Source: Amycolatopsis umgeniensis
GTDB lineage: Bacteria; Actinomycetota; Actinomycetes; Mycobacteriales; Pseudonocardiaceae
Direction of reading: 5' to 3'
Assembly: GCF_014205155.1 (NCBI RefSeq)
Contig: NZ_JACHMX010000001.1
Span: 8,742,001 to 8,806,000, forward strand
DNA length: 64,000 nt
The position numbers were made by a program, and so were the translations under genes. Shown here piece after piece: positions 10,601-23,938 of the stretch. Numbering within the stretch: position 1 is the stretch's first letter; the number at the start of each line of letters is the position of its first letter. Under the pieces are notes generated by a model. That model saw only the letters and a list, made by a program, of their open reading frames with translations, was not told the origin of the DNA and made no database searches.

Positions 10601-13600
10601 CAGGTGATCGCGCTCGGCCTGCCGCGGTCGATCGACATGGTCGTCGCACTGTTCGCAGTGCTGCGGACCGGCGCGGCGTACCTGCCGCTGGAGCTCGACT
10701 ACCCGGCCGACCGGCTGGCGGTGATGCTGGAGGACGCGGCACCGCTGTGCCTGGTGTCCACAAAGGACGTCTCGGCGACGCTGCCCGACGCCACGCCCCG
10801 GGTTCTCGTGGACGAGCACGAGGACAGGGTGTTCGGCGGCGGCCCGATCTCCGACGCCGAACGCCCGTCGTTCGCCCGGGGCCGCGCGGATCGCCTGGAG
10901 CATCCGGCCTACGTCATCTACACGTCGGGCTCGACGGGCAAACCCAAGGGCGTCGTCACGCCGTATCGCGGCCTGACGAACATGCAGCTCAACCACCAGG
11001 GCGCGATCTTCGCCCCGGCCATCGCGTCGGCGGGGGGACGGCGGCTGCGGATCGCGCACACCGTGTCGTTCGCCTTCGACATGTCCTGGGAAGAGCTGCT
11101 GTGGCTGGTCGAGGGGCACGAGGTCCATGTCTGTGACGAGGAACTGCGGCGGGACGCGCGGGCGCTCGTGGCGTACTGCGACGAGCACGAGGTCGACGTC
11201 GTCAACGTGACCCCGACGTACGCGCACCTGCTCATCGAAGAAGGGCTCCTGGACGGGCACCGGCCCGCGCTCGTGCTGCTCGGCGGCGAGGCGGTTTCGG
11301 AGTCGGTCTGGAACCGGCTGCGGGACACCGACGGCACCTACGGCTACAACCTGTACGGCCCCACCGAGTACACCATCAACACGCTCGGCGGCGGGACCAC
11401 CGACAGCGACACCCCGACCGTCGGCAAGCCGATCTGGAACACCCGCGCCTACATCGTGGACGCCTGGCTCCGGCCGGTCCGGGACGGGGTCGCCGGTGAG
11501 CTCTACATCGCGGGCGAGGGCCTGGCCCGGGGCTACCTCGGCCGCCCCGGCCTGACCGCCGAACGGTTCGTCGCCGACCCGTTCGTCCCTGGTGGCGGGC
11601 GGATGTATCGCACCGGCGACCTGGTGCGCCGCCGCGCGGACGGGAACCTCGACTTCCTCGGCCGGACCGACGACCAGGTGAAGATCCGCGGCTATCGCGT
11701 CGAACTCGGCGAGATCGAGACCGCGCTCAGCCGCTACCCGGAGGTCGCGCAGGCCGCCGTCCTCGCGCGGCCCGATCCGTCGGCGCCCGGTCTGCAGCGG
11801 CTCATCGGGTACGTCGTGCCCGCCGAGCTGAGTGGGGACGCGCGGGCCGAGGCGGAGGCCGACCAGGTCGGCGAATGGCGGCAGATCTACTCCGACGAGT
11901 ACACCGAGATCCCGACGGCCCTGTTCACCGAGGACTTCGCGGGCTGGGACTCCAGCTACGACGGTGACCCGATCCCGCTGGAGCACATGCGGGAATGGCG
12001 GCGGGCGACCGTGGAGCGGATCGCCGAGCTCAAGCCGGAACGGGTGCTCGAGATCGGTGTCGGCACCGGCCTGCTGATGGGGCAGATCGCGCCGCTCGCG
12101 CGGGAGTACTGGGGCACCGACCTCGCCGCGCCGGTGATCGCGAAGCTGAACCGGGAGCTGGAACGGGATCCGGCGCTGGCGGCGAAGGTGAACCTGCGTG
12201 CCCAGCCGGCGCACGTGTTCGACGGCCTGCCCGCCGGGCGGTTCGACACGATCGTGATCAACTCCGTCATCCAGTACTTCCCGAGCGTCGACTACCTGAC
12301 CGACGTCATCACGAAGGCGATCGGCCTGCTCGCTCCCGGCGGCGCGCTGTTCGTCGGCGACGTCCGGAACCTGCGCCTCGCCCGCGCCTTCCACACCGCC
12401 ATCCAGCTCACCCGTGCCGACGCGACGTCCGACGTCGCCCAGGTGCGGCGGGCGATCGAACGCGGTGTCGCGCTGGAGAAGGAACTGCTGATCGACCCGG
12501 ACTACTTCACCGCGCTCGCGCGGCGGCTGCCGGAGGTCGTCGCGCAGGTCCGGATCAAACGGGCCCGGCTGCACAACGAGCTGAGCCGGTACCGCTACGA
12601 CGCCGTCCTGGTCAAGGAACCGGCCGGGACCCTGCCGGTCGCGCAGGCGCCCCGGCTGTCCTGGGACGAGGTGGGCTCGCTCGCTGTGTTGGAAGAGCGC
12701 CTCACCGACGCGGAAACGCTGCGCGTGAGCCGGATCCCGGACGCCCGGCAGGCGCCGGAGGTCGACGCGACGCACGCGCTCGACGCCGGCGCCCCGCTCG
12801 TCGACGTCCTGGACTTGTTCCGTGCCCGCGGCGGGGTCGAGCCCGAGGACGTGCACGAACTCGGGCACAGGCTCGGGTTCGGGGTGTACGCCACTTGGTC
12901 GGCCGAGGGCACCTTCGAAGCGGTGTTCGTCCACAAGGGACAGCCGGACGCGCTGGTCACCGGTGTCCACCAGCCGGTTTCGATCGGTACGAACCTCGCC
13001 AAGTACGCCACGAGCCCGACCGCGGCCCGCGGCGGCGGCGAACTGGTGCAACGCCTGCGGGACAGGCTCAAGACGGAACTGCCGGACTACATGGTCCCGG
13101 CCGCGTTCGTCACGCTGGGCGCCCTGCCGTTGACCGACAACGGCAAGCTCAACGTCCGGGCGCTGCCGGAGGCCGATCAGGCGGTGCGGCTCGCCGAAAG
13201 CCGCCCCGCCGAAACAGCCGGGGAGGAGACGCTGTGCGCGCTCTTCGCCGAGGTCCTCGGTCTGGACGAGGTCGGCGTCGAGGACAACTTCTTCGACCTC
13301 GGCGGCCATTCGCTGCTCGCCACCCGGCTCATCAGCCGGGCAAGGACCGAACTCGGGGCCGAACTGGCCATCCGTGACCTGTTCGAGGCACCGACGGTCG
13401 CGGAACTGGCCGCTCGCGCGGGTGATGGCGAACCGGCGCGGCCGCCGGTCGTCCGCGCCGAGCGCCCCGAGCGGATCCCGTTGTCGTCCGCCCAGCGAAG
13501 CCTTTGGCTCGTCGACCGGATGGAAGCGAACGCGGTCGCCTACAACTTCCCGCTGACCTTCCGGCTCCGGGGAAGTCTCGACCTCGAAGCCCTGCGTGCC

Positions 13601-16600
13601 GCGCTCGGCGACGTTCTCGGCAGGCACGAAGTCCTGCGGACCGTGTTCGCCGAGCAGGACGGGGAGCCCTATCAGCGCGTTCTCGACGCGCCGGAGCTCC
13701 CGTTCGCCGTCGAGGACTGTGACGAGGCCGGGCTGGATGCCCGGATCGCCGAGCTTTCGCGGACGCCGTTCGATTTGGCCCGCGAGATCCCGGTCCGGCT
13801 GCGGGTCTTGCGGCTCGGCGACGGCGACCAGGTGATCTCACTGGTCCTGCACCACAGCGCGACCGACGAGTGGTCCGACCGTCCGTTCCTGGGCGATCTG
13901 ACGTCGGCCTATCAGGCCCGGCTCGAAGGCCGAAGTCCCTTGTGGACGGACCTCCCGGTGCAATACGCGGACTTCGCGCTGTGGCAGCGAGATTTCCTCG
14001 ACCAGCGCGGCGCCGCACAGGTCGCCTACTGGGCCGAATCCCTGCGCGGCGCGCCGGACGAGGTGACGCTGCCGCTGGACCGCCCGCGTCCGCTCCGGCC
14101 GACCGGCAAGGGCGGAAAGGTGAAATCCCCGCTGTCCGGGGAGCTGTCGGCCGCCGTGCGTGACCTCGCGGCGAAAGCGGGGGCGAGCCCGTTCATGGTG
14201 CTCCAGGCGGCGGTTGCCGCCCTACTGCACCGGACCGGCGCGGGAGACGACATCTCGCTCGGTGCCCCGATCGCCGGGCGCACCGACGCGGCGCTCGACG
14301 ATCTCGTCGGGTTCTTCGTGAACACGCTGGTACTGCGCACCGATCTCTCCGGCGAGCCGACGTTCGCCGCATTGCTCGACAGGGTGCGTGAGGCGGATCT
14401 CGCCGCGTTCTCGCACGGTGACCTGCCGTTCGAGCACGTCGTCGAGGAGCTGAACCCGCCCCGGGTGCCGGGGCGTAACCCGCTGTTCCAGGTGATGGTG
14501 GGCTACCACCGGCAGACCGGCGCCCACGACGTGCTCGGCCTGCCCGCCGAGTGGTTCGAGATGGACACCGGGATGGCGAAGTTCGACCTGCATTTCACGA
14601 TGGTCGACGCCGAGAACACCGCCACGCTCATGCTGGAGTACGCCGAAGACCTCGCGGACGAGGAGACGGCCGAGCGGCTGCTGGCCCGGCTCACTTCGGT
14701 ACTCGCGCAGGTCACGGTGGATCCGGCCCGTCCGGTCGGCACGCTCGACGTCCTCCTCGGCGACGAGCTCGCCCGGGTGACCGAGTGGAACCGCACGGCT
14801 CAGGAAGTCCCGGCGGCGACCCTGCCGGAGTTGTTCGAGGCGCAGGTTTCGCGGACGCCGGGTGCGATCGCTGTGGTGTTCGAGGGTGCTGAGCTTTCGT
14901 ATGCCGAGTTCAACGCGCGGGTGAATCGCCTGGCGCGGTGGCTGGTCGAACAGGGGGTGGGCGCCGAGTCGGTGGTGGCGGTGTCGCTGCCGAGGTCGCT
15001 CGATCTGGTCGTCGCGTTGTACGCGGTGCACAAGGCCGGCGGCGCTTACCTGCCCGTCGACCGCGACTATCCCGCGGATCGCGTCGCGTTCATGCTCGAA
15101 GACGCCGCTCCGGCGGTCGTTCTCGACGAGTTGCCCGTTGTGGACGGCTTCTCCGGGGAGAACCTGGGACGGGTCGTGGATCCGTCGTCTCCGGCGTACG
15201 TGATCTACACGTCCGGTTCGACAGGTCGTCCCAAGGGTGTTGTGGTGCCCCATGAGGGCATCGTGAACCGGTTGCTCTGGATGCAGGACGAATACGGGCT
15301 CACGGCCGATGATCGTGTTTTGCAGAAGACGCCGTCGAGTTTCGATGTGTCGGTGTGGGAGTTCTTCTGGCCGCTCCTCACCGGCGCGACGCTGGTCGTC
15401 GCCAAGCCGGAGGGGCACAAGGATCCAGTCTACTTGGCGGAGCTGATCCGCACCGCCGGGATCACCACCGTCCACTTCGTCCCGTCGATGCTCGCGCTGT
15501 TCTTGGAGACGGCGGACTGCGACGGGCTGCGGCGCGTGATCTGCAGTGGCGAGGCGCTCCCCTCGGAGCTGGCCGCGCGCGTGGATGTCCCGCTGCACAA
15601 CCTGTACGGCCCGACAGAAGCTTCGGTCGACGTGACGGCTTGGCAAGCCGGAGCCGAAAAGACGCCGTCCGTCCCGATCGGGCGTCCGGTGTGGAACACG
15701 CGGACGTACGTGCTGGACGCGCGGTTGAACCCGGTCCCGCCGGGTGCCCCCGGGGAGCTCTACCTCGCCGGGGTGCAGCTCGCACGCGGGTACCTGGCCC
15801 GGCCCGGGCTGACCGCCGAGCGCTTCATCGCCGACCCGTTCGGCGGCGCGGGCGAGAGGATGTACCGCACGGGCGACCTCGCGCGCTGGTCCACCGACGG
15901 TGTCCTGGAGTTCCTGGGCCGCGTCGACGACCAGGTCAAGATCCGCGGCTTCCGGGTCGAACTCGGTGAAGTCGAGGCTGCCCTGACCTCTGTCGAATCC
16001 ATCACGCGTGCCGTGGTGGTCGCTCGCGAAGACCGATTGGTGGCCTACGTCGTCGGCTCCGAAACCGGACTGCGTGACGCGGTGGCCGCGAAGCTGCCCG
16101 AGCACATGGTGCCGTCGGCGTTCGTCGTGCTCGACGAGATCCCGTTGACACCCAACGGCAAACTCGACCGCAAGGCGCTCCCCGCACCCGAGTTCGCGGC
16201 CGCGGAAGGGCGCGAGCCGCGGAACTCGCGGGAAGAGGCCTTGTGCGCCCTGTTCGCCGAGGTGCTCGGCGTCGAGCGGGTCGGCATCGATGACGGTTTC
16301 TTCACACTCGGCGGGCATTCGCTGCTGGTGATGCGCCTGGTCAGCCGGATCTCGGCGAGCCTGGACGCCACGGTGTCGGTCCGCGACGTCTTCGACGCCC
16401 CCACGGTCGCCGCACTGGCGGAACGGCTCGCGGGACCGTCGGCGCAGCCGGTCCTGAGCGCGGGAACCCGGCCGGACGTGCTGCCGCTTTCGCCCGCGCA
16501 GCAACGGTTGTGGTTCCTGTACCGGCTCGAAGGGGTCACCCCCACCTACAACATCCCGCTCGCCTGGCGCCTGCACGGCGAGCTGGACGCGGACGCGCTG

Positions 16601-19600
16601 CGTGCGGCGATCGGCGACCTCGCCGAGCGGCACGAAACGCTCCGGACCGTGTTCGTGGAGGAGGAAGACGCCGTCTCGCAGCGGATCCTCACCGGCGCGC
16701 GGCCGGACGTCGTGTTCGCCGAGGCCGTCGATCTGTCGGCGCAGATGTCCGCCGAAGCCGGTCGTGGATTCGCTCTCGACGAGGACCTCCCGATCCGGGT
16801 CACGGTCTTCGCCGTGTCGCCGCGCGAACATGTCCTGCTGCTGGTGCTGCACCACGTGGCGACGGACGAAGGTTCCCAAGGGCCGCTGATGGCCGACCTC
16901 GCCACGGCATACGAGGCTCGCCTGACCGGCGACAGGCCACAGTGGACGGATCTGCCGGTCCAGTACGCGGACTACGCCCTGTGGCAACGGGAACTGCTCG
17001 ACTCGACGGCCTCCGGGCACCTCGAGTTCTGGCGGCAAGCGTTGACGGGCCTGCCGGACGAGCTGGCCCTGCCCACGGACCGGCCGCGTCCTGCCGAGTC
17101 GAGTCACCGGGGCGGCCTCGTCACCTTCCCGATCGGCTCCGCGCTCACCGGACGTCTGCGCGAGGTCGCCCGGCGGCACGACGTCAGCATGTTCATGCTG
17201 GCGCAGGCCGCGGTCGCGGTGCTGCTGCACCGGCTGGGCGCCGGGGACGACATCCCGCTGGGCGCGCCGAGTTCCGGCCGCACCGACGAGCGGCTGGAGC
17301 CACTGGTCGGCTTCTTCGTCAACTCGCTCGTCCTGCGCACCGACCTCTCCGGCGATCCGGCTTTCGGTGACCTGCTCTCGCGCGTGCGCGCGACGGATCT
17401 GGCCGCCTTCGAACACCAGGACCTGCCCTTCGAGCGCCTGGTCGACGCCGTCAACCCGGAACGTTCGCTGGCCCGGCACCCGTTGTTCCAGGTGATGGTG
17501 GTGTACCTGCCGGAACCAGGGGAAGAGCTGAGGCTGCCCGGCCTCCGCGCGCACCAGGAGGACTTCGCGCAGGGCGTCGCCAAGTTCGACCTCGAATTCG
17601 GCTTCCTGGAGAACACCGACGGGATCTCGGGCGCCATCGAATACAGCGCAGACCTGTTCGATCACGCGACGGCCGAAGGATTCGCACGGCGGCTGGTCGC
17701 CGTCCTGGAGCAGGTGGCCGACGACTCCACTGTCCCGGTCGGCGCGCTCGATGTCGTCGACGAAAACGAACACGCGCTGCTCACGCGGTGGAACGAGACC
17801 TCGCACGACGTCCCGGCGGTGACGCTGCCGGAGTTGTTCGAGGCGCAGGTTTCGCGCACTCCGGGGGCAACCGCTGTGGTGTGCGAGGGTGCTGAGCTTT
17901 CATATGCCGAGTTCAACGCGCGGGCGAATCGCCTGGCGCGGTGGCTGGTGGAGCAGGGAGTCTGCGCGGAGTCGGTGGTGGCGGTGTCACTGCCACGCTC
18001 GCTCGACCTGGTCGTCGCGCTGTATGCGATCCACAAGGCGGGTGGCGCCTATCTGCCACTCGACACGGACTACCCGGCCGATCGGTTGGCCTTCATGCTC
18101 GAAGACGCCGCTCCGGCGGTCGTTCTCGACGAGTTGCCCGTTGTGGACGGCTTCTCCGGGGAGAACCTGGGGCGGGTCGTGGATCCGTCGTCTCCGGCGT
18201 ACGTGATCTACACGTCGGGCTCGACGGGGCGCCCGAAGGGTGTTGTCGTGCCTCACGAGGGCATCGTGAACCGTCTGTTGTGGATGCAGGCGGAGTACGG
18301 TCTCGTGGCCGATGATCGTGTTTTGCAGAAGACGCCGTCGAGTTTCGATGTGTCGGTGTGGGAGTTCTTCTGGCCGCTCCTGACTGGTGCGACGCTCGTG
18401 GTCGCCAAACCCGAGGGGCACAAGGATCCGGTCTATCTGGCGGAACTGATCCGCGACCAGCGGATCACGACCCTGCACTTCGTCCCGTCGATGCTGGAGG
18501 CGTTCCTCGCCGAGACCCCGCGGTGGCACGGCGTCCGCCGGGTCCTGTGCAGCGGCGAGGCACTGCCGCCGGAAGTGGCCGCGCGCGTCGAGGTCCCGCT
18601 GTACAACCTCTACGGGCCGACAGAGGCTTCGGTGGACGTCACCTCCTGGGAGGTCTCCGACGACACCGTCCCCATCGGACGTCCTGTGTGGAACACGCGG
18701 GTCCACGTCCTGGACGCCCGGCTCCAGCCCGTACCGCCGGGGGTGGCGGGCGAGCTGTACCTGGCCGGGGCGCAACTCGCGCGCGGTTACCTCGGCAGGC
18801 CGGGGCTGACCGCCGAACGGTTCGTGGCGAACCTGTTCGAGGCGGGGGAGCGGATGTACCGCACGGGCGATCTCGCGCGGTGGCGTGCCGACGGGGCGCT
18901 CGAGTACCTCGGCCGCGCCGACGACCAGGTCAAGCTGCGCGGCTTCCGGATCGAGCTCGGCGAGATCGAGTCCGTGCTGTCCGCCAGGGTGGTCCTGCGA
19001 GAAGGCAGGCTCGTCGCCTACCTGACCGGTGCGGCCGACATCGAGGCCACCCGGCGGCTGGCGGAAACTTCGCTGCCGGAGTACATGGTGCCGTCGGCGT
19101 TCGTGGTGCTGGACGAATTCCCGTTGACGCCCAACGGGAAGCTCGATCGCAAGGCGCTCCCCGCCCCGGACTTCGCCGGTGCGGTCTCCGGCGACGCCCC
19201 GCGCACGCCGCGCGAGGAACTGCTCGCGTCGCTCGTCGCCGGTGTCCTCGGGCTGGAGAAGGTCGGCGTCCACGACGACTTCTTCCGCCTCGGCGGTGAC
19301 AGCATCGTCGCGATGCAACTGGTCGGCCGCGTGCGGAGCGCCGGGTTGCTGCTCAGCCCGCGTGACGTCTTCCGGCACCGGACCGTCGCCGGCTTGGCCG
19401 AGGTCAGTTCGGTGCGGCTCGACGCGCCCGGGTCGGCGAGCGGGAAGCCGTTGGTGGATCTCGATCCCGTCGAACGCACCGAGATCCTCGACGTCGCACC
19501 GGATACCGCGGAGGTGTGGCCGCTGACGCCGTTGCAGGCGGGGCTGCTCTTCCACGCGACGATGGACGGCGACGGGCCCGACGTCTACACCGTGCAGGTG

Positions 19601-22600
19601 TCCTTCGATCTCGACGGACCACTCGAGCCCGCCCGGCTGCGCGATGCCGCTCAGGCACTCGTCGACAGGCACGCCGTCCTGCGCACCGGATACCGCTACC
19701 TCGCCTCGGGGCGTCCTGTCGCTCTGGTGGCGCGCTCGGTCACGGTTCCCTGGCGTTTCGTGGAGTCGGCGGGCGACGTCGAGGCGGAAATGGCCCATGA
19801 CCGGCGCCGCTTCGATCCGGCGGCCGCGCCGGTGCTGCGCTTCCTGCTGCTGGCTCTGCCGTCGGGAGGGCACCGGCTGGTGTTCACCCATCAGCATGTC
19901 CTGCTCGACGGCTGGTCGGTTCCGCGGCTGTTCGCGGAGTTGTCCCGGCAGTACGCCGGCGCCGACGTGGCACCGGCCCGCCAGTACCGCGACCATCTCG
20001 GCTGGCTCGGCGACCAGGATCGGGACGCGGCGGAAGCCGCTTGGCGGCGGGCGCTCGACGGGGTGGAAGAGCCGACCCACGTCGTCCCGCACGACCCGCA
20101 GCGGACTCCGGCGCTGCCGGACCGCTCGTCCCTGGAACTGCCGGAGCAGGCGACACAGGCGCTGGCCGGACTCGCCCGTTCGCGGGGGCTGACGCTGAAC
20201 ACCCTCGTCCGGACGGCGTGGAGCATCGTGCTCGGCAAGCTGACCGGCCGTTCCGACGTCGTGTTCGGCGCGACGGTCGCCGGGCGCCCGCCCGAGCTGG
20301 CCGGGGTCGAGACGATGATCGGCCTGTTCATCAACACGATCCCGGTACGTATCACGATCGACCCCGCCGAGAAGCTGGGCGCGCTGCTGGACCGGGTCCA
20401 GGACGAGCAGTCCGGTCTGCTCGCGCACCAGCACCTCGGGCTTACCGACATCCAGCGCGGTGCCGGGCTGGGGGAGCTGTTCGACACGCTGATGGTGTTC
20501 GAGAGCTATCCGGGCGCGGCGGAGGACGAGACCGGAGCCGGGTTGCGCGGGGAGATCGTGCGCCACGAGGACTCCACGCACTATCCGCTCACCTGGGCGG
20601 TGGAACCCGGCGCGCGGCTGAAGCTCACCGCCGAGTACCGCTCCGATCTGTTCGACGCAGGTCTGCCGGAGCGGCTTCCGGTCGCGATGGAGCGGGTGCT
20701 CGCCGCGATGGTGTCCGATGTGGACACTCCGGTCGGCAGGGTCGGCATCCTGGCCGAGGCCGACCTCGACCGGATCGTCCACGAGTGGAACGGCACGGCG
20801 CTCGCCGTCGAACCGTCCACCGTGGCCGGTCTGTTCGAGGAACAGGCCCGGCGTTCGCCCGGCGAGACGGCGGTGGTGTCCGGAGCGGTCGCCTGGTCGT
20901 TCGCCGAGCTGAACGAGCGCGCCAACCGGCTCGCCAGGGCACTGGTCGCCCACGGTGTGGGTCCCGAGGACTTCGTCGCCTTGGCACTGCCGCGTTCGGC
21001 GGACGTGCTGCTGGCGATCCTCGCGGTCCACAAGGCGGGGGCGGCGTACCTGCCGCTCGACCCGGAGTATCCGGCGGATCGGCTGGCCGCGATGCTGGCC
21101 GACGCGCGGCCGAAGCTGATCCTGACCGAGCCCGAACTGCTGGAGTCGCTGCCCAGGAACGAGATCGAGACGCTGGTGTTGTGCGCGCTCGTCATCGAAG
21201 ATCGGTCGGCGCACGATCTGACCGATCGGGATCGCGTTCGCCCGCTCGATCCGGAACATCCGGCGTACGTGATCTACACGTCCGGTTCGACGGGGACGCC
21301 GAAGGGGGTCGTCGTCCCGCATCGCGGTGTGGTGAACCTGTTCCACAGCCACCGCGCCACGTTGCACCGGCCCGCGGTCGAGGCCACCGGCAAGCCGCAT
21401 CTGCGGGTGGGGCACGCGTGGTCCTTCTCGTTCGACGCCTCCTGGCAGCCACAGCTGTGGCTGCTCGACGGGCATGCCGTGCACATCGTGGACGAAGAGA
21501 CCCGTCGCGACCCGGAACTGCTGGCCGCGATGATCGACCGGGACGGTTTCGACTTCATCGAGGTCACGCCGTCGTTCTTCGCGCAGATGGCGGAGGCGGG
21601 CCTGCTCGACGGAGACCGGTGCCCGCTGGCCGTGATCGGAGTCGGTGGCGAGGCGGTGCCCGAGAACCTGTGGCGCCGTCTGGCCACTTTGGACGGAACC
21701 GACGCCTTCAACCTGTACGGTCCAACGGAGTCCACAGTGGACGCTTTGGTCGCGCGGATCGGCGACAGTGAGAATCCGCTGGTCGGGCGTCCTGTCGCGA
21801 ACACCCGCGCCTACGTGCTGGACGCGTCGCTGCGACCGGTCCCGCCCGGCGTCACCGGTGAGCTGTACCTCGCCGGTTCCGGTCTCGCCCGGGGCTACCT
21901 CGGGCGTGCGGCGCTGACGTCGGAGCGGTTCGTGGCGGATCCGTTCGGCCCGGCGGGCGCACGGATGTACCGCACCGGTGACCTCGCCCGCTGGACCTCG
22001 GACGGCAGGCTGGACTTCGGCGGGCGCGCCGACGACCAGGCGAAGATCCGCGGGTTCCGGGTCGAACCGGGCGAGATCGAAGCGGTGCTCGAGCGGCACG
22101 ACGACGTCGCACAGGCTGTCGTGCTGGTGCGGGAGGACCGTCCGCGGGTCAAGCAGCTGGTGGCCTACGTGGTGTCCACTGTGGATCGCGCGGACCTGCG
22201 GCGATTCGCCGCCGAAAGGCTTCCGGAGTACATGGTCCCGGCGGCGTTCGTGGCGCTCGACGCGCTTCCGGTGTTGTCCAACGGGAAACTGGACCGCAAG
22301 GCGCTGCCCGCGCCGGACTACGCGGAGCTGACCGGCGGCCGGGCGCCCGAGACCGCGCGAGAGAAGGCGCTGTGCGCACTCTTCGCGGAGGTGCTCGACG
22401 TACCGGAACTCGGCGCCGACGACGACTTCTTCGCCCTCGGCGGGGACAGTATCGTCGCCATGCGGCTGGTCAGCCGGGCTCGCGCGGCCGGGCTGAAGAT
22501 CACGCCGCACGAGGTGTTCGCGCGCCGGACGGTCGCGGCGCTGGCCGAGGTCGCCGAGAGCCTGGCGGACGACGACGTGATCACGCCGACGCCGATCATG

Positions 22601-23938
22601 CACGCGCTGCGCGAACTCGGTGGGCCGATCGACGGCTACCACCAGGCGGCCCTGCTGCGCACGCCGTCCGGGATGACCGCCGAGCAGCTGGAGACCGTTC
22701 TCGGCGCGGTCGTCGCGCGGCACGACATGCTGCGGGCGCGGCTCGACCGGTCGGTGCCGGGCTGGGCGCTCCGGGTGGCCGGATCGGTCGACGTCGTCGT
22801 CGAACGTGTCGAGGTCGTGGGCGATCTGCCGGCGCTGATCGAACGGCACGCGGAACCGACCCGGGCCCGGCTCGACCCGGACGCGGGCGTGATGCTGAGC
22901 GCGACGTGGTTCGACGCGGGATCGGCCGGGCCAGGACGGTTGCTGCTGATGATCCATCACCTGGCCGTCGACGGGGTCTCGTGGCGGATCCTGCTGCCGG
23001 ACCTCACCTCCGCCTGGGACGCGGTCGCCGACGGTCGTGAGCCGGAGCTGTCCTCGGTGGACACTTCGTTCCGGCGGTGGTCGCGCGCTCTGTCCATACA
23101 GGACCGCGAGGGCGAACTGGACCGGTGGAAGTCGGTGCTGGGCGGCGGGGAGCCGATCCCGCTGGACCGGGTGCTCGACCCCGCGCGGGACGTGCTGGGC
23201 ACCGTGCGGAAGGTGTCGCTGACGCTGCCCGCCGAGCGGACGGCCCCGCTGCTGTCCCGCGTTCCGTCGGCGTTGCGGGCCACGGTCAACGACGTCCTGC
23301 TCACCGGTCTCGCGCTCGCCGTCGCCCGGTGGCGCCGGGACGGGGGACGGGCGGTGCTGGTCGACGTCGAGGGACACGGCCGCGAAGAGGAACTGGCCGG
23401 TGGCGCGGATCTTTCGCGGACGGTCGGCTGGTTCACCAGCGTCGTGCCGGTCTGCCTCGACTTGGGCGACCTCGATCTGGACGACGCCTTCGCGGGCGGG
23501 GCCGCCGCCGTCGTCGCGCTCGAGCGGGTTCGGGCACACCTCGACGGCCTGCCGGACGCGGGGATCGGGCACGGCGTGCTCCGATACCTCAACCCGCGCA
23601 CCGGCCCCGAACTCGCGAAATTCGCGAAGCCGCAGATCGAGTTCAACTACCTGGGCCGGATCGGCGTCCCCGAGGAGACCGACTGGTCGTACGCGGCGGA
23701 GGCCGAGTCGGCCGAACTCGGGGCGGACGACGGGATGCCGGTCTCGCATGCTTTGACGATCAACGCCCTGACCGAGGACCGCCCTGGCGGCCCCGAGTTG
23801 GGGGCACACTGGACCTGGCCGGAGGCCGTGCTGACCGAAGGATCGGTGCGGGCACTGGCGGAGGACTGGTTCGCCGCACTGGACGCGCTCATCCGCCGGG
23901 CTGATTCACCGGATACACCAAAGGAGAACAAGGCATGA
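1679..23938 (+). CDS. Six-module hydroxamate-siderophore NRPS (albachelin-type)
   Basis: Single 7,419-residue synthetase; ATG at 1679 with GGAGG 11 bases upstream. Approximate domain map by residue: C1 5-435, A1 440-935, T1 945-1015; C2 1030-1460, A2 1478-1975, T2 1978-2048, E1 2051-2440; C3 2458-2900, A3 2918-3830 with an embedded methyltransferase 3394-3654, T3 3841-3914; C4 3931-4364, A4 4378-4841, T4 4844-4917; C5 4931-5361, A5 5378-5834, T5 5838-5911; C6 5934-6364, A6 6378-6881, T6 6888-6964; E2 6968-7407. Nine-residue pocket codes aligned by eye: A1 DVWIIGAVN, A2 DVWHFSLVD (Ser), A3 DMENLGLIN (N5-hydroxyOrn), A4 DVWHISLVD (Ser), A5 DVWHLSLVD (Ser), A6 DAQEGGLVD (probably hydroxyOrn). 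A1 is inferred to take formyl-hydroxyOrn. Starter C1 keeps HH at 133-134 and would N-acylate the first residue. The composition equals albachelin as I recall it. There is no thioesterase. E1 looks dead. Confidence 0.93.
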   Translation: MNRGIPLTPAQRGIWLAQQLDPADPVYTIGWVAELRGELDLTRLGDAVRRAVAEAECLHVTIGLEDGTPVQRPGTPGDVAVLDFTREPDPERAADEWARAELGVVADLGRGPLTGHALLILAEDRVRWFQRYHHLVMDAYGQAVLTRRAAALYSGTAEEVDWQLSEPAEAAEDGEAGREYWLGELAGRPSPVRLLGRASSGPIKLRRHSWELPAAETGRLRKFALDTGTRLSRVAIAAVAAYAHRVTGAEDLVLGLPVTARTTRALRERPGMVSNVLPLRLDVRPEMTAEQLVAQVAGKVSALLDHSRYRGEDLARELGASGGIHELVGLSVNFMAVDGELAFGDASATVHNLELGPISDIAIAVYDAGEGRGLRFDFDADGAVSTDEELAEHRRRFAAVLDALVQRPERPLAAIDLLSAEERAKVLELGTAVAESPEVSWPEAFARIAARKPDAEAVVCEDVRLTYAEVDAAANRLARLLRQRGVGDEDVVAVAMPRSAELVIALLGVMKAGAAYLPLDLDHPEDRLSYMLSHAGARIVVSTEDESAQLPSDVDVERVLLDDPGIAAELAALDPSAVDVSGIALNQAAYVIYTSGSTGRPKGVILSHDGIGSLISTATERIGIGEDSRVVQFASTGFDVTVWDLVMSLCVGGTLIVVPSHRRVAGVELTGYIAANAATHMILPPSLVAALPPDCELPKGAVLIVGTETVPPELIARWAEDLKVVAAYGLTEATVNSTLWAAEPGWSGPIPIGRPDPNTRCYVLDTSLRPVPVGVEGELYVGGRGLARGYAGRPELSAERFVADPFAGGGARMYRTGDRVRWRADGDLDFLGRTDHQVKIRGFRIEPGEIESALAAYAGVERIAVVPREVKPGDRRLVAYVVPEAGGSPSLLKDLRTHAETALPHYMVPSAFVVLDRLPIMPNGKLDRTSLPLPDFGAAATGRAPRTERERILCDVAARVLGLASAGADDDFFTLGGDSILSIRLVLGAAERGLAITPRQVFQHRTPEALAECAGAVPVESTVDERPLLELTDAERASLAEYADVLPVTPLQEGFFFHAEFEGGAAADIYTVQEVLDLEGPVDADALRRSTQALLDRYSSLRSGFRQLDGGQVVQTVTRRAELPWREVTAEDAEEAFESDRARRFDFARPPLLRATFTRLGEDRAKLALTFHHIIADGWSVVVLLRELLAGYAGVDAPLPEQDSRTDHLRRLASRDHEVSREAWRMALSGVDEPTRLIDTPAAERRSSRVHLNLGERATAELSAMARAHGLTLGTVLHGAWGLLLGGLTGRDDVLFGSTVSGRDTGAAGLESAVGLYINTVPVRLRWSGSETVAAVLRRLQDEQAALLDHQHLGLAELQRIAGAGQEELFDTLVVVENFPRDDERADPSGTVRLTGVEVTDAVHFPVAVIATPGEDLGFGFKFDAARIDAVAAGQLAERFARLLQTLTAAPGLPVAAVDLLSPAERGRLAELNATSHPVPERTLAGAFAEQVTKTPSATAVMFKDTELSYADLDARAEGLARELRSLGAGPDEVVAVAVPRSAELMVALLGVLKAGAAYLPIDLDYPADRLEYMLADSGARLVLSEPGTAARIPVVAGLTQVSVTGEPGAEDVQGAAAGPDDTAYLIYTSGSTGRPKGVAVTHRAIVNRLAWMQHEYRLTASDRVLQKTPSSFDVSVWEFFWALCEGATVVLAEPDGHRDPAYLARVIRDREITTLHFVPSMLTAFLGSEDVVEDLRWARPLRRVFSSGEALTGETAVRWRSLTGVPLHNLYGPTEAAVDVTFFAADGAQGATVPIGRPVWNTRTHVLDGCLRPVPDGVAGELYLAGVQLARGYHGRPGLTAERFVADPFGEPGQRLYRTGDLVRRRADGEIEYLGRTDRQVKIRGNRIELGEIEAVLAAQPEVTAAAVVVNDGKLIGYAAGGADPERLRAAVSEALPAPMVPHSFVVVDEFPLTPSGKLDVRALPAHEIGQPAATPENERERALARIFADVLGLDAVGADGDFFLLGGDSISSIAVSSRARRAGFELSPKDVFELRTPAALAASGARSEPVADVDGVGALPLLPEVLRLRELGSAVQPESVLLTVPSGTDVETLAAALQLVLDHHDGLRLELSRVASVLWSLEIRPQGTVQATDLLRRAGDSLDAEYQGAKDRLADNLLQAVWFEEPGRLLLVAHPVLVDARSLTTLAADLAIAWQAATGGHAPVFTPVRTSLRAIARGISEAAQDPALLGEIEHWAGTLAPGAYELPADGEVVERRITLSIEDTRTLVGSLPSAVHGDVTDVLLTALKAAVDGDLLVDLHGRVDDSDTVGALTSARPVRITATGEPLAMLKAVKETVRKTPEGYGPLRYLDAQAGPLLAGLAKPRIALRYDGRIPAGPGEWQVAGYAAVPPPGDHVLRIGVACEDTEDGPRLTAKFAGPAGTLADRWAAALADLASVDTNAPVGLTPSDLELVSLTQEEIARVERFSPVPVADVWPLSPLQEGLFFHSSYNSDRVDIYTIQEAIDFDHRLDADRLRSAVSALLRRIPSLGAGFTSEGLRGPVQFVAADVEPPLSEVDLSALPEDEQRARLDELMAEDRATRFDLGAPPLFRLKLVRLGDGRDRVVLNRHLLLWDGWSAWLFIEQLFALYELGGDDRTLPAAGSYVDFLRWLDRQDIETATGAWREALSGLAEPTVIGPEGRDLVPATPVNLDTVLPGDLSRGLREQARRHGLTVNSVLNAVWGLVLSTMTGRHDVVFGAAVAGRPAAVPEIENTIGLFLNTVPTRVRLDAGESVLDLVRRVQSERMDLTPYEFMSLGVLQREAGHRVLFDTLFVLRNADGDERRDGLRHRHGITDLLNIDATHYPLTLVVTPGEEIRITLSYRDDVIDAAEAASVLGRFTSLVAQIVDDPAKPVAALATVSTEDRAALEAGWAEAAHPVIEDTIADLLAVQAERTPDATALVFGAEQLTYAELDARINRMARLLLAKGAAPEQVIALGLPRSIDMVVALFAVLRTGAAYLPLELDYPADRLAVMLEDAAPLCLVSTKDVSATLPDATPRVLVDEHEDRVFGGGPISDAERPSFARGRADRLEHPAYVIYTSGSTGKPKGVVTPYRGLTNMQLNHQGAIFAPAIASAGGRRLRIAHTVSFAFDMSWEELLWLVEGHEVHVCDEELRRDARALVAYCDEHEVDVVNVTPTYAHLLIEEGLLDGHRPALVLLGGEAVSESVWNRLRDTDGTYGYNLYGPTEYTINTLGGGTTDSDTPTVGKPIWNTRAYIVDAWLRPVRDGVAGELYIAGEGLARGYLGRPGLTAERFVADPFVPGGGRMYRTGDLVRRRADGNLDFLGRTDDQVKIRGYRVELGEIETALSRYPEVAQAAVLARPDPSAPGLQRLIGYVVPAELSGDARAEAEADQVGEWRQIYSDEYTEIPTALFTEDFAGWDSSYDGDPIPLEHMREWRRATVERIAELKPERVLEIGVGTGLLMGQIAPLAREYWGTDLAAPVIAKLNRELERDPALAAKVNLRAQPAHVFDGLPAGRFDTIVINSVIQYFPSVDYLTDVITKAIGLLAPGGALFVGDVRNLRLARAFHTAIQLTRADATSDVAQVRRAIERGVALEKELLIDPDYFTALARRLPEVVAQVRIKRARLHNELSRYRYDAVLVKEPAGTLPVAQAPRLSWDEVGSLAVLEERLTDAETLRVSRIPDARQAPEVDATHALDAGAPLVDVLDLFRARGGVEPEDVHELGHRLGFGVYATWSAEGTFEAVFVHKGQPDALVTGVHQPVSIGTNLAKYATSPTAARGGGELVQRLRDRLKTELPDYMVPAAFVTLGALPLTDNGKLNVRALPEADQAVRLAESRPAETAGEETLCALFAEVLGLDEVGVEDNFFDLGGHSLLATRLISRARTELGAELAIRDLFEAPTVAELAARAGDGEPARPPVVRAERPERIPLSSAQRSLWLVDRMEANAVAYNFPLTFRLRGSLDLEALRAALGDVLGRHEVLRTVFAEQDGEPYQRVLDAPELPFAVEDCDEAGLDARIAELSRTPFDLAREIPVRLRVLRLGDGDQVISLVLHHSATDEWSDRPFLGDLTSAYQARLEGRSPLWTDLPVQYADFALWQRDFLDQRGAAQVAYWAESLRGAPDEVTLPLDRPRPLRPTGKGGKVKSPLSGELSAAVRDLAAKAGASPFMVLQAAVAALLHRTGAGDDISLGAPIAGRTDAALDDLVGFFVNTLVLRTDLSGEPTFAALLDRVREADLAAFSHGDLPFEHVVEELNPPRVPGRNPLFQVMVGYHRQTGAHDVLGLPAEWFEMDTGMAKFDLHFTMVDAENTATLMLEYAEDLADEETAERLLARLTSVLAQVTVDPARPVGTLDVLLGDELARVTEWNRTAQEVPAATLPELFEAQVSRTPGAIAVVFEGAELSYAEFNARVNRLARWLVEQGVGAESVVAVSLPRSLDLVVALYAVHKAGGAYLPVDRDYPADRVAFMLEDAAPAVVLDELPVVDGFSGENLGRVVDPSSPAYVIYTSGSTGRPKGVVVPHEGIVNRLLWMQDEYGLTADDRVLQKTPSSFDVSVWEFFWPLLTGATLVVAKPEGHKDPVYLAELIRTAGITTVHFVPSMLALFLETADCDGLRRVICSGEALPSELAARVDVPLHNLYGPTEASVDVTAWQAGAEKTPSVPIGRPVWNTRTYVLDARLNPVPPGAPGELYLAGVQLARGYLARPGLTAERFIADPFGGAGERMYRTGDLARWSTDGVLEFLGRVDDQVKIRGFRVELGEVEAALTSVESITRAVVVAREDRLVAYVVGSETGLRDAVAAKLPEHMVPSAFVVLDEIPLTPNGKLDRKALPAPEFAAAEGREPRNSREEALCALFAEVLGVERVGIDDGFFTLGGHSLLVMRLVSRISASLDATVSVRDVFDAPTVAALAERLAGPSAQPVLSAGTRPDVLPLSPAQQRLWFLYRLEGVTPTYNIPLAWRLHGELDADALRAAIGDLAERHETLRTVFVEEEDAVSQRILTGARPDVVFAEAVDLSAQMSAEAGRGFALDEDLPIRVTVFAVSPREHVLLLVLHHVATDEGSQGPLMADLATAYEARLTGDRPQWTDLPVQYADYALWQRELLDSTASGHLEFWRQALTGLPDELALPTDRPRPAESSHRGGLVTFPIGSALTGRLREVARRHDVSMFMLAQAAVAVLLHRLGAGDDIPLGAPSSGRTDERLEPLVGFFVNSLVLRTDLSGDPAFGDLLSRVRATDLAAFEHQDLPFERLVDAVNPERSLARHPLFQVMVVYLPEPGEELRLPGLRAHQEDFAQGVAKFDLEFGFLENTDGISGAIEYSADLFDHATAEGFARRLVAVLEQVADDSTVPVGALDVVDENEHALLTRWNETSHDVPAVTLPELFEAQVSRTPGATAVVCEGAELSYAEFNARANRLARWLVEQGVCAESVVAVSLPRSLDLVVALYAIHKAGGAYLPLDTDYPADRLAFMLEDAAPAVVLDELPVVDGFSGENLGRVVDPSSPAYVIYTSGSTGRPKGVVVPHEGIVNRLLWMQAEYGLVADDRVLQKTPSSFDVSVWEFFWPLLTGATLVVAKPEGHKDPVYLAELIRDQRITTLHFVPSMLEAFLAETPRWHGVRRVLCSGEALPPEVAARVEVPLYNLYGPTEASVDVTSWEVSDDTVPIGRPVWNTRVHVLDARLQPVPPGVAGELYLAGAQLARGYLGRPGLTAERFVANLFEAGERMYRTGDLARWRADGALEYLGRADDQVKLRGFRIELGEIESVLSARVVLREGRLVAYLTGAADIEATRRLAETSLPEYMVPSAFVVLDEFPLTPNGKLDRKALPAPDFAGAVSGDAPRTPREELLASLVAGVLGLEKVGVHDDFFRLGGDSIVAMQLVGRVRSAGLLLSPRDVFRHRTVAGLAEVSSVRLDAPGSASGKPLVDLDPVERTEILDVAPDTAEVWPLTPLQAGLLFHATMDGDGPDVYTVQVSFDLDGPLEPARLRDAAQALVDRHAVLRTGYRYLASGRPVALVARSVTVPWRFVESAGDVEAEMAHDRRRFDPAAAPVLRFLLLALPSGGHRLVFTHQHVLLDGWSVPRLFAELSRQYAGADVAPARQYRDHLGWLGDQDRDAAEAAWRRALDGVEEPTHVVPHDPQRTPALPDRSSLELPEQATQALAGLARSRGLTLNTLVRTAWSIVLGKLTGRSDVVFGATVAGRPPELAGVETMIGLFINTIPVRITIDPAEKLGALLDRVQDEQSGLLAHQHLGLTDIQRGAGLGELFDTLMVFESYPGAAEDETGAGLRGEIVRHEDSTHYPLTWAVEPGARLKLTAEYRSDLFDAGLPERLPVAMERVLAAMVSDVDTPVGRVGILAEADLDRIVHEWNGTALAVEPSTVAGLFEEQARRSPGETAVVSGAVAWSFAELNERANRLARALVAHGVGPEDFVALALPRSADVLLAILAVHKAGAAYLPLDPEYPADRLAAMLADARPKLILTEPELLESLPRNEIETLVLCALVIEDRSAHDLTDRDRVRPLDPEHPAYVIYTSGSTGTPKGVVVPHRGVVNLFHSHRATLHRPAVEATGKPHLRVGHAWSFSFDASWQPQLWLLDGHAVHIVDEETRRDPELLAAMIDRDGFDFIEVTPSFFAQMAEAGLLDGDRCPLAVIGVGGEAVPENLWRRLATLDGTDAFNLYGPTESTVDALVARIGDSENPLVGRPVANTRAYVLDASLRPVPPGVTGELYLAGSGLARGYLGRAALTSERFVADPFGPAGARMYRTGDLARWTSDGRLDFGGRADDQAKIRGFRVEPGEIEAVLERHDDVAQAVVLVREDRPRVKQLVAYVVSTVDRADLRRFAAERLPEYMVPAAFVALDALPVLSNGKLDRKALPAPDYAELTGGRAPETAREKALCALFAEVLDVPELGADDDFFALGGDSIVAMRLVSRARAAGLKITPHEVFARRTVAALAEVAESLADDDVITPTPIMHALRELGGPIDGYHQAALLRTPSGMTAEQLETVLGAVVARHDMLRARLDRSVPGWALRVAGSVDVVVERVEVVGDLPALIERHAEPTRARLDPDAGVMLSATWFDAGSAGPGRLLLMIHHLAVDGVSWRILLPDLTSAWDAVADGREPELSSVDTSFRRWSRALSIQDREGELDRWKSVLGGGEPIPLDRVLDPARDVLGTVRKVSLTLPAERTAPLLSRVPSALRATVNDVLLTGLALAVARWRRDGGRAVLVDVEGHGREEELAGGADLSRTVGWFTSVVPVCLDLGDLDLDDAFAGGAAAVVALERVRAHLDGLPDAGIGHGVLRYLNPRTGPELAKFAKPQIEFNYLGRIGVPEETDWSYAAEAESAELGADDGMPVSHALTINALTEDRPGGPELGAHWTWPEAVLTEGSVRALAEDWFAALDALIRRADSPDTPKENKA
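7830..9000 (+). other. Degenerate epimerization domain of NRPS module 2
   Basis: Residues about 2051-2440 of the NRPS occupy the position of an E domain after a GGDSI-type carrier domain. The HHxxxDG motif reads AHPVLVDA at 2175-2182: the first His is Ala and the Gly is Ala, while the second His and the Asp remain. The usual EGHGRE block is LHGRVDD, the VGWFTS block is VGALTS, and the FNYLG block is LRYDG. The intact E domain at the protein's C-terminus shows the normal form of all four motifs. Most likely this is a structural remnant without activity, so serine 2 may stay L. A low residual activity cannot be excluded by reading. Confidence 0.75.
11860..12640 (+). other. N-methyltransferase domain embedded in NRPS adenylation domain A3
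   Basis: Residues about 3394-3654 interrupt A3 between the A8 core ([13 protein letters not shown]) and the A10 lysine region ([14 protein letters not shown]). The SAM-binding motif [11 protein letters not shown] lies near 3460, followed by an acidic strand end (WGTDLAAP) and INSVIQYFP. This is the usual place for alpha-N-methylating domains in actinomycete NRPSs. It predicts that the residue loaded by module 3, N5-hydroxyornithine, carries an alpha-N-methyl group. Confidence 0.88.

Noticed and set aside
14503..14796. Short antisense and alternate-frame ORFs inside NRPS modules
   Set aside because: They follow the reading-frame shadow pattern of GC-rich codons, with no start signals or homologous motifs.
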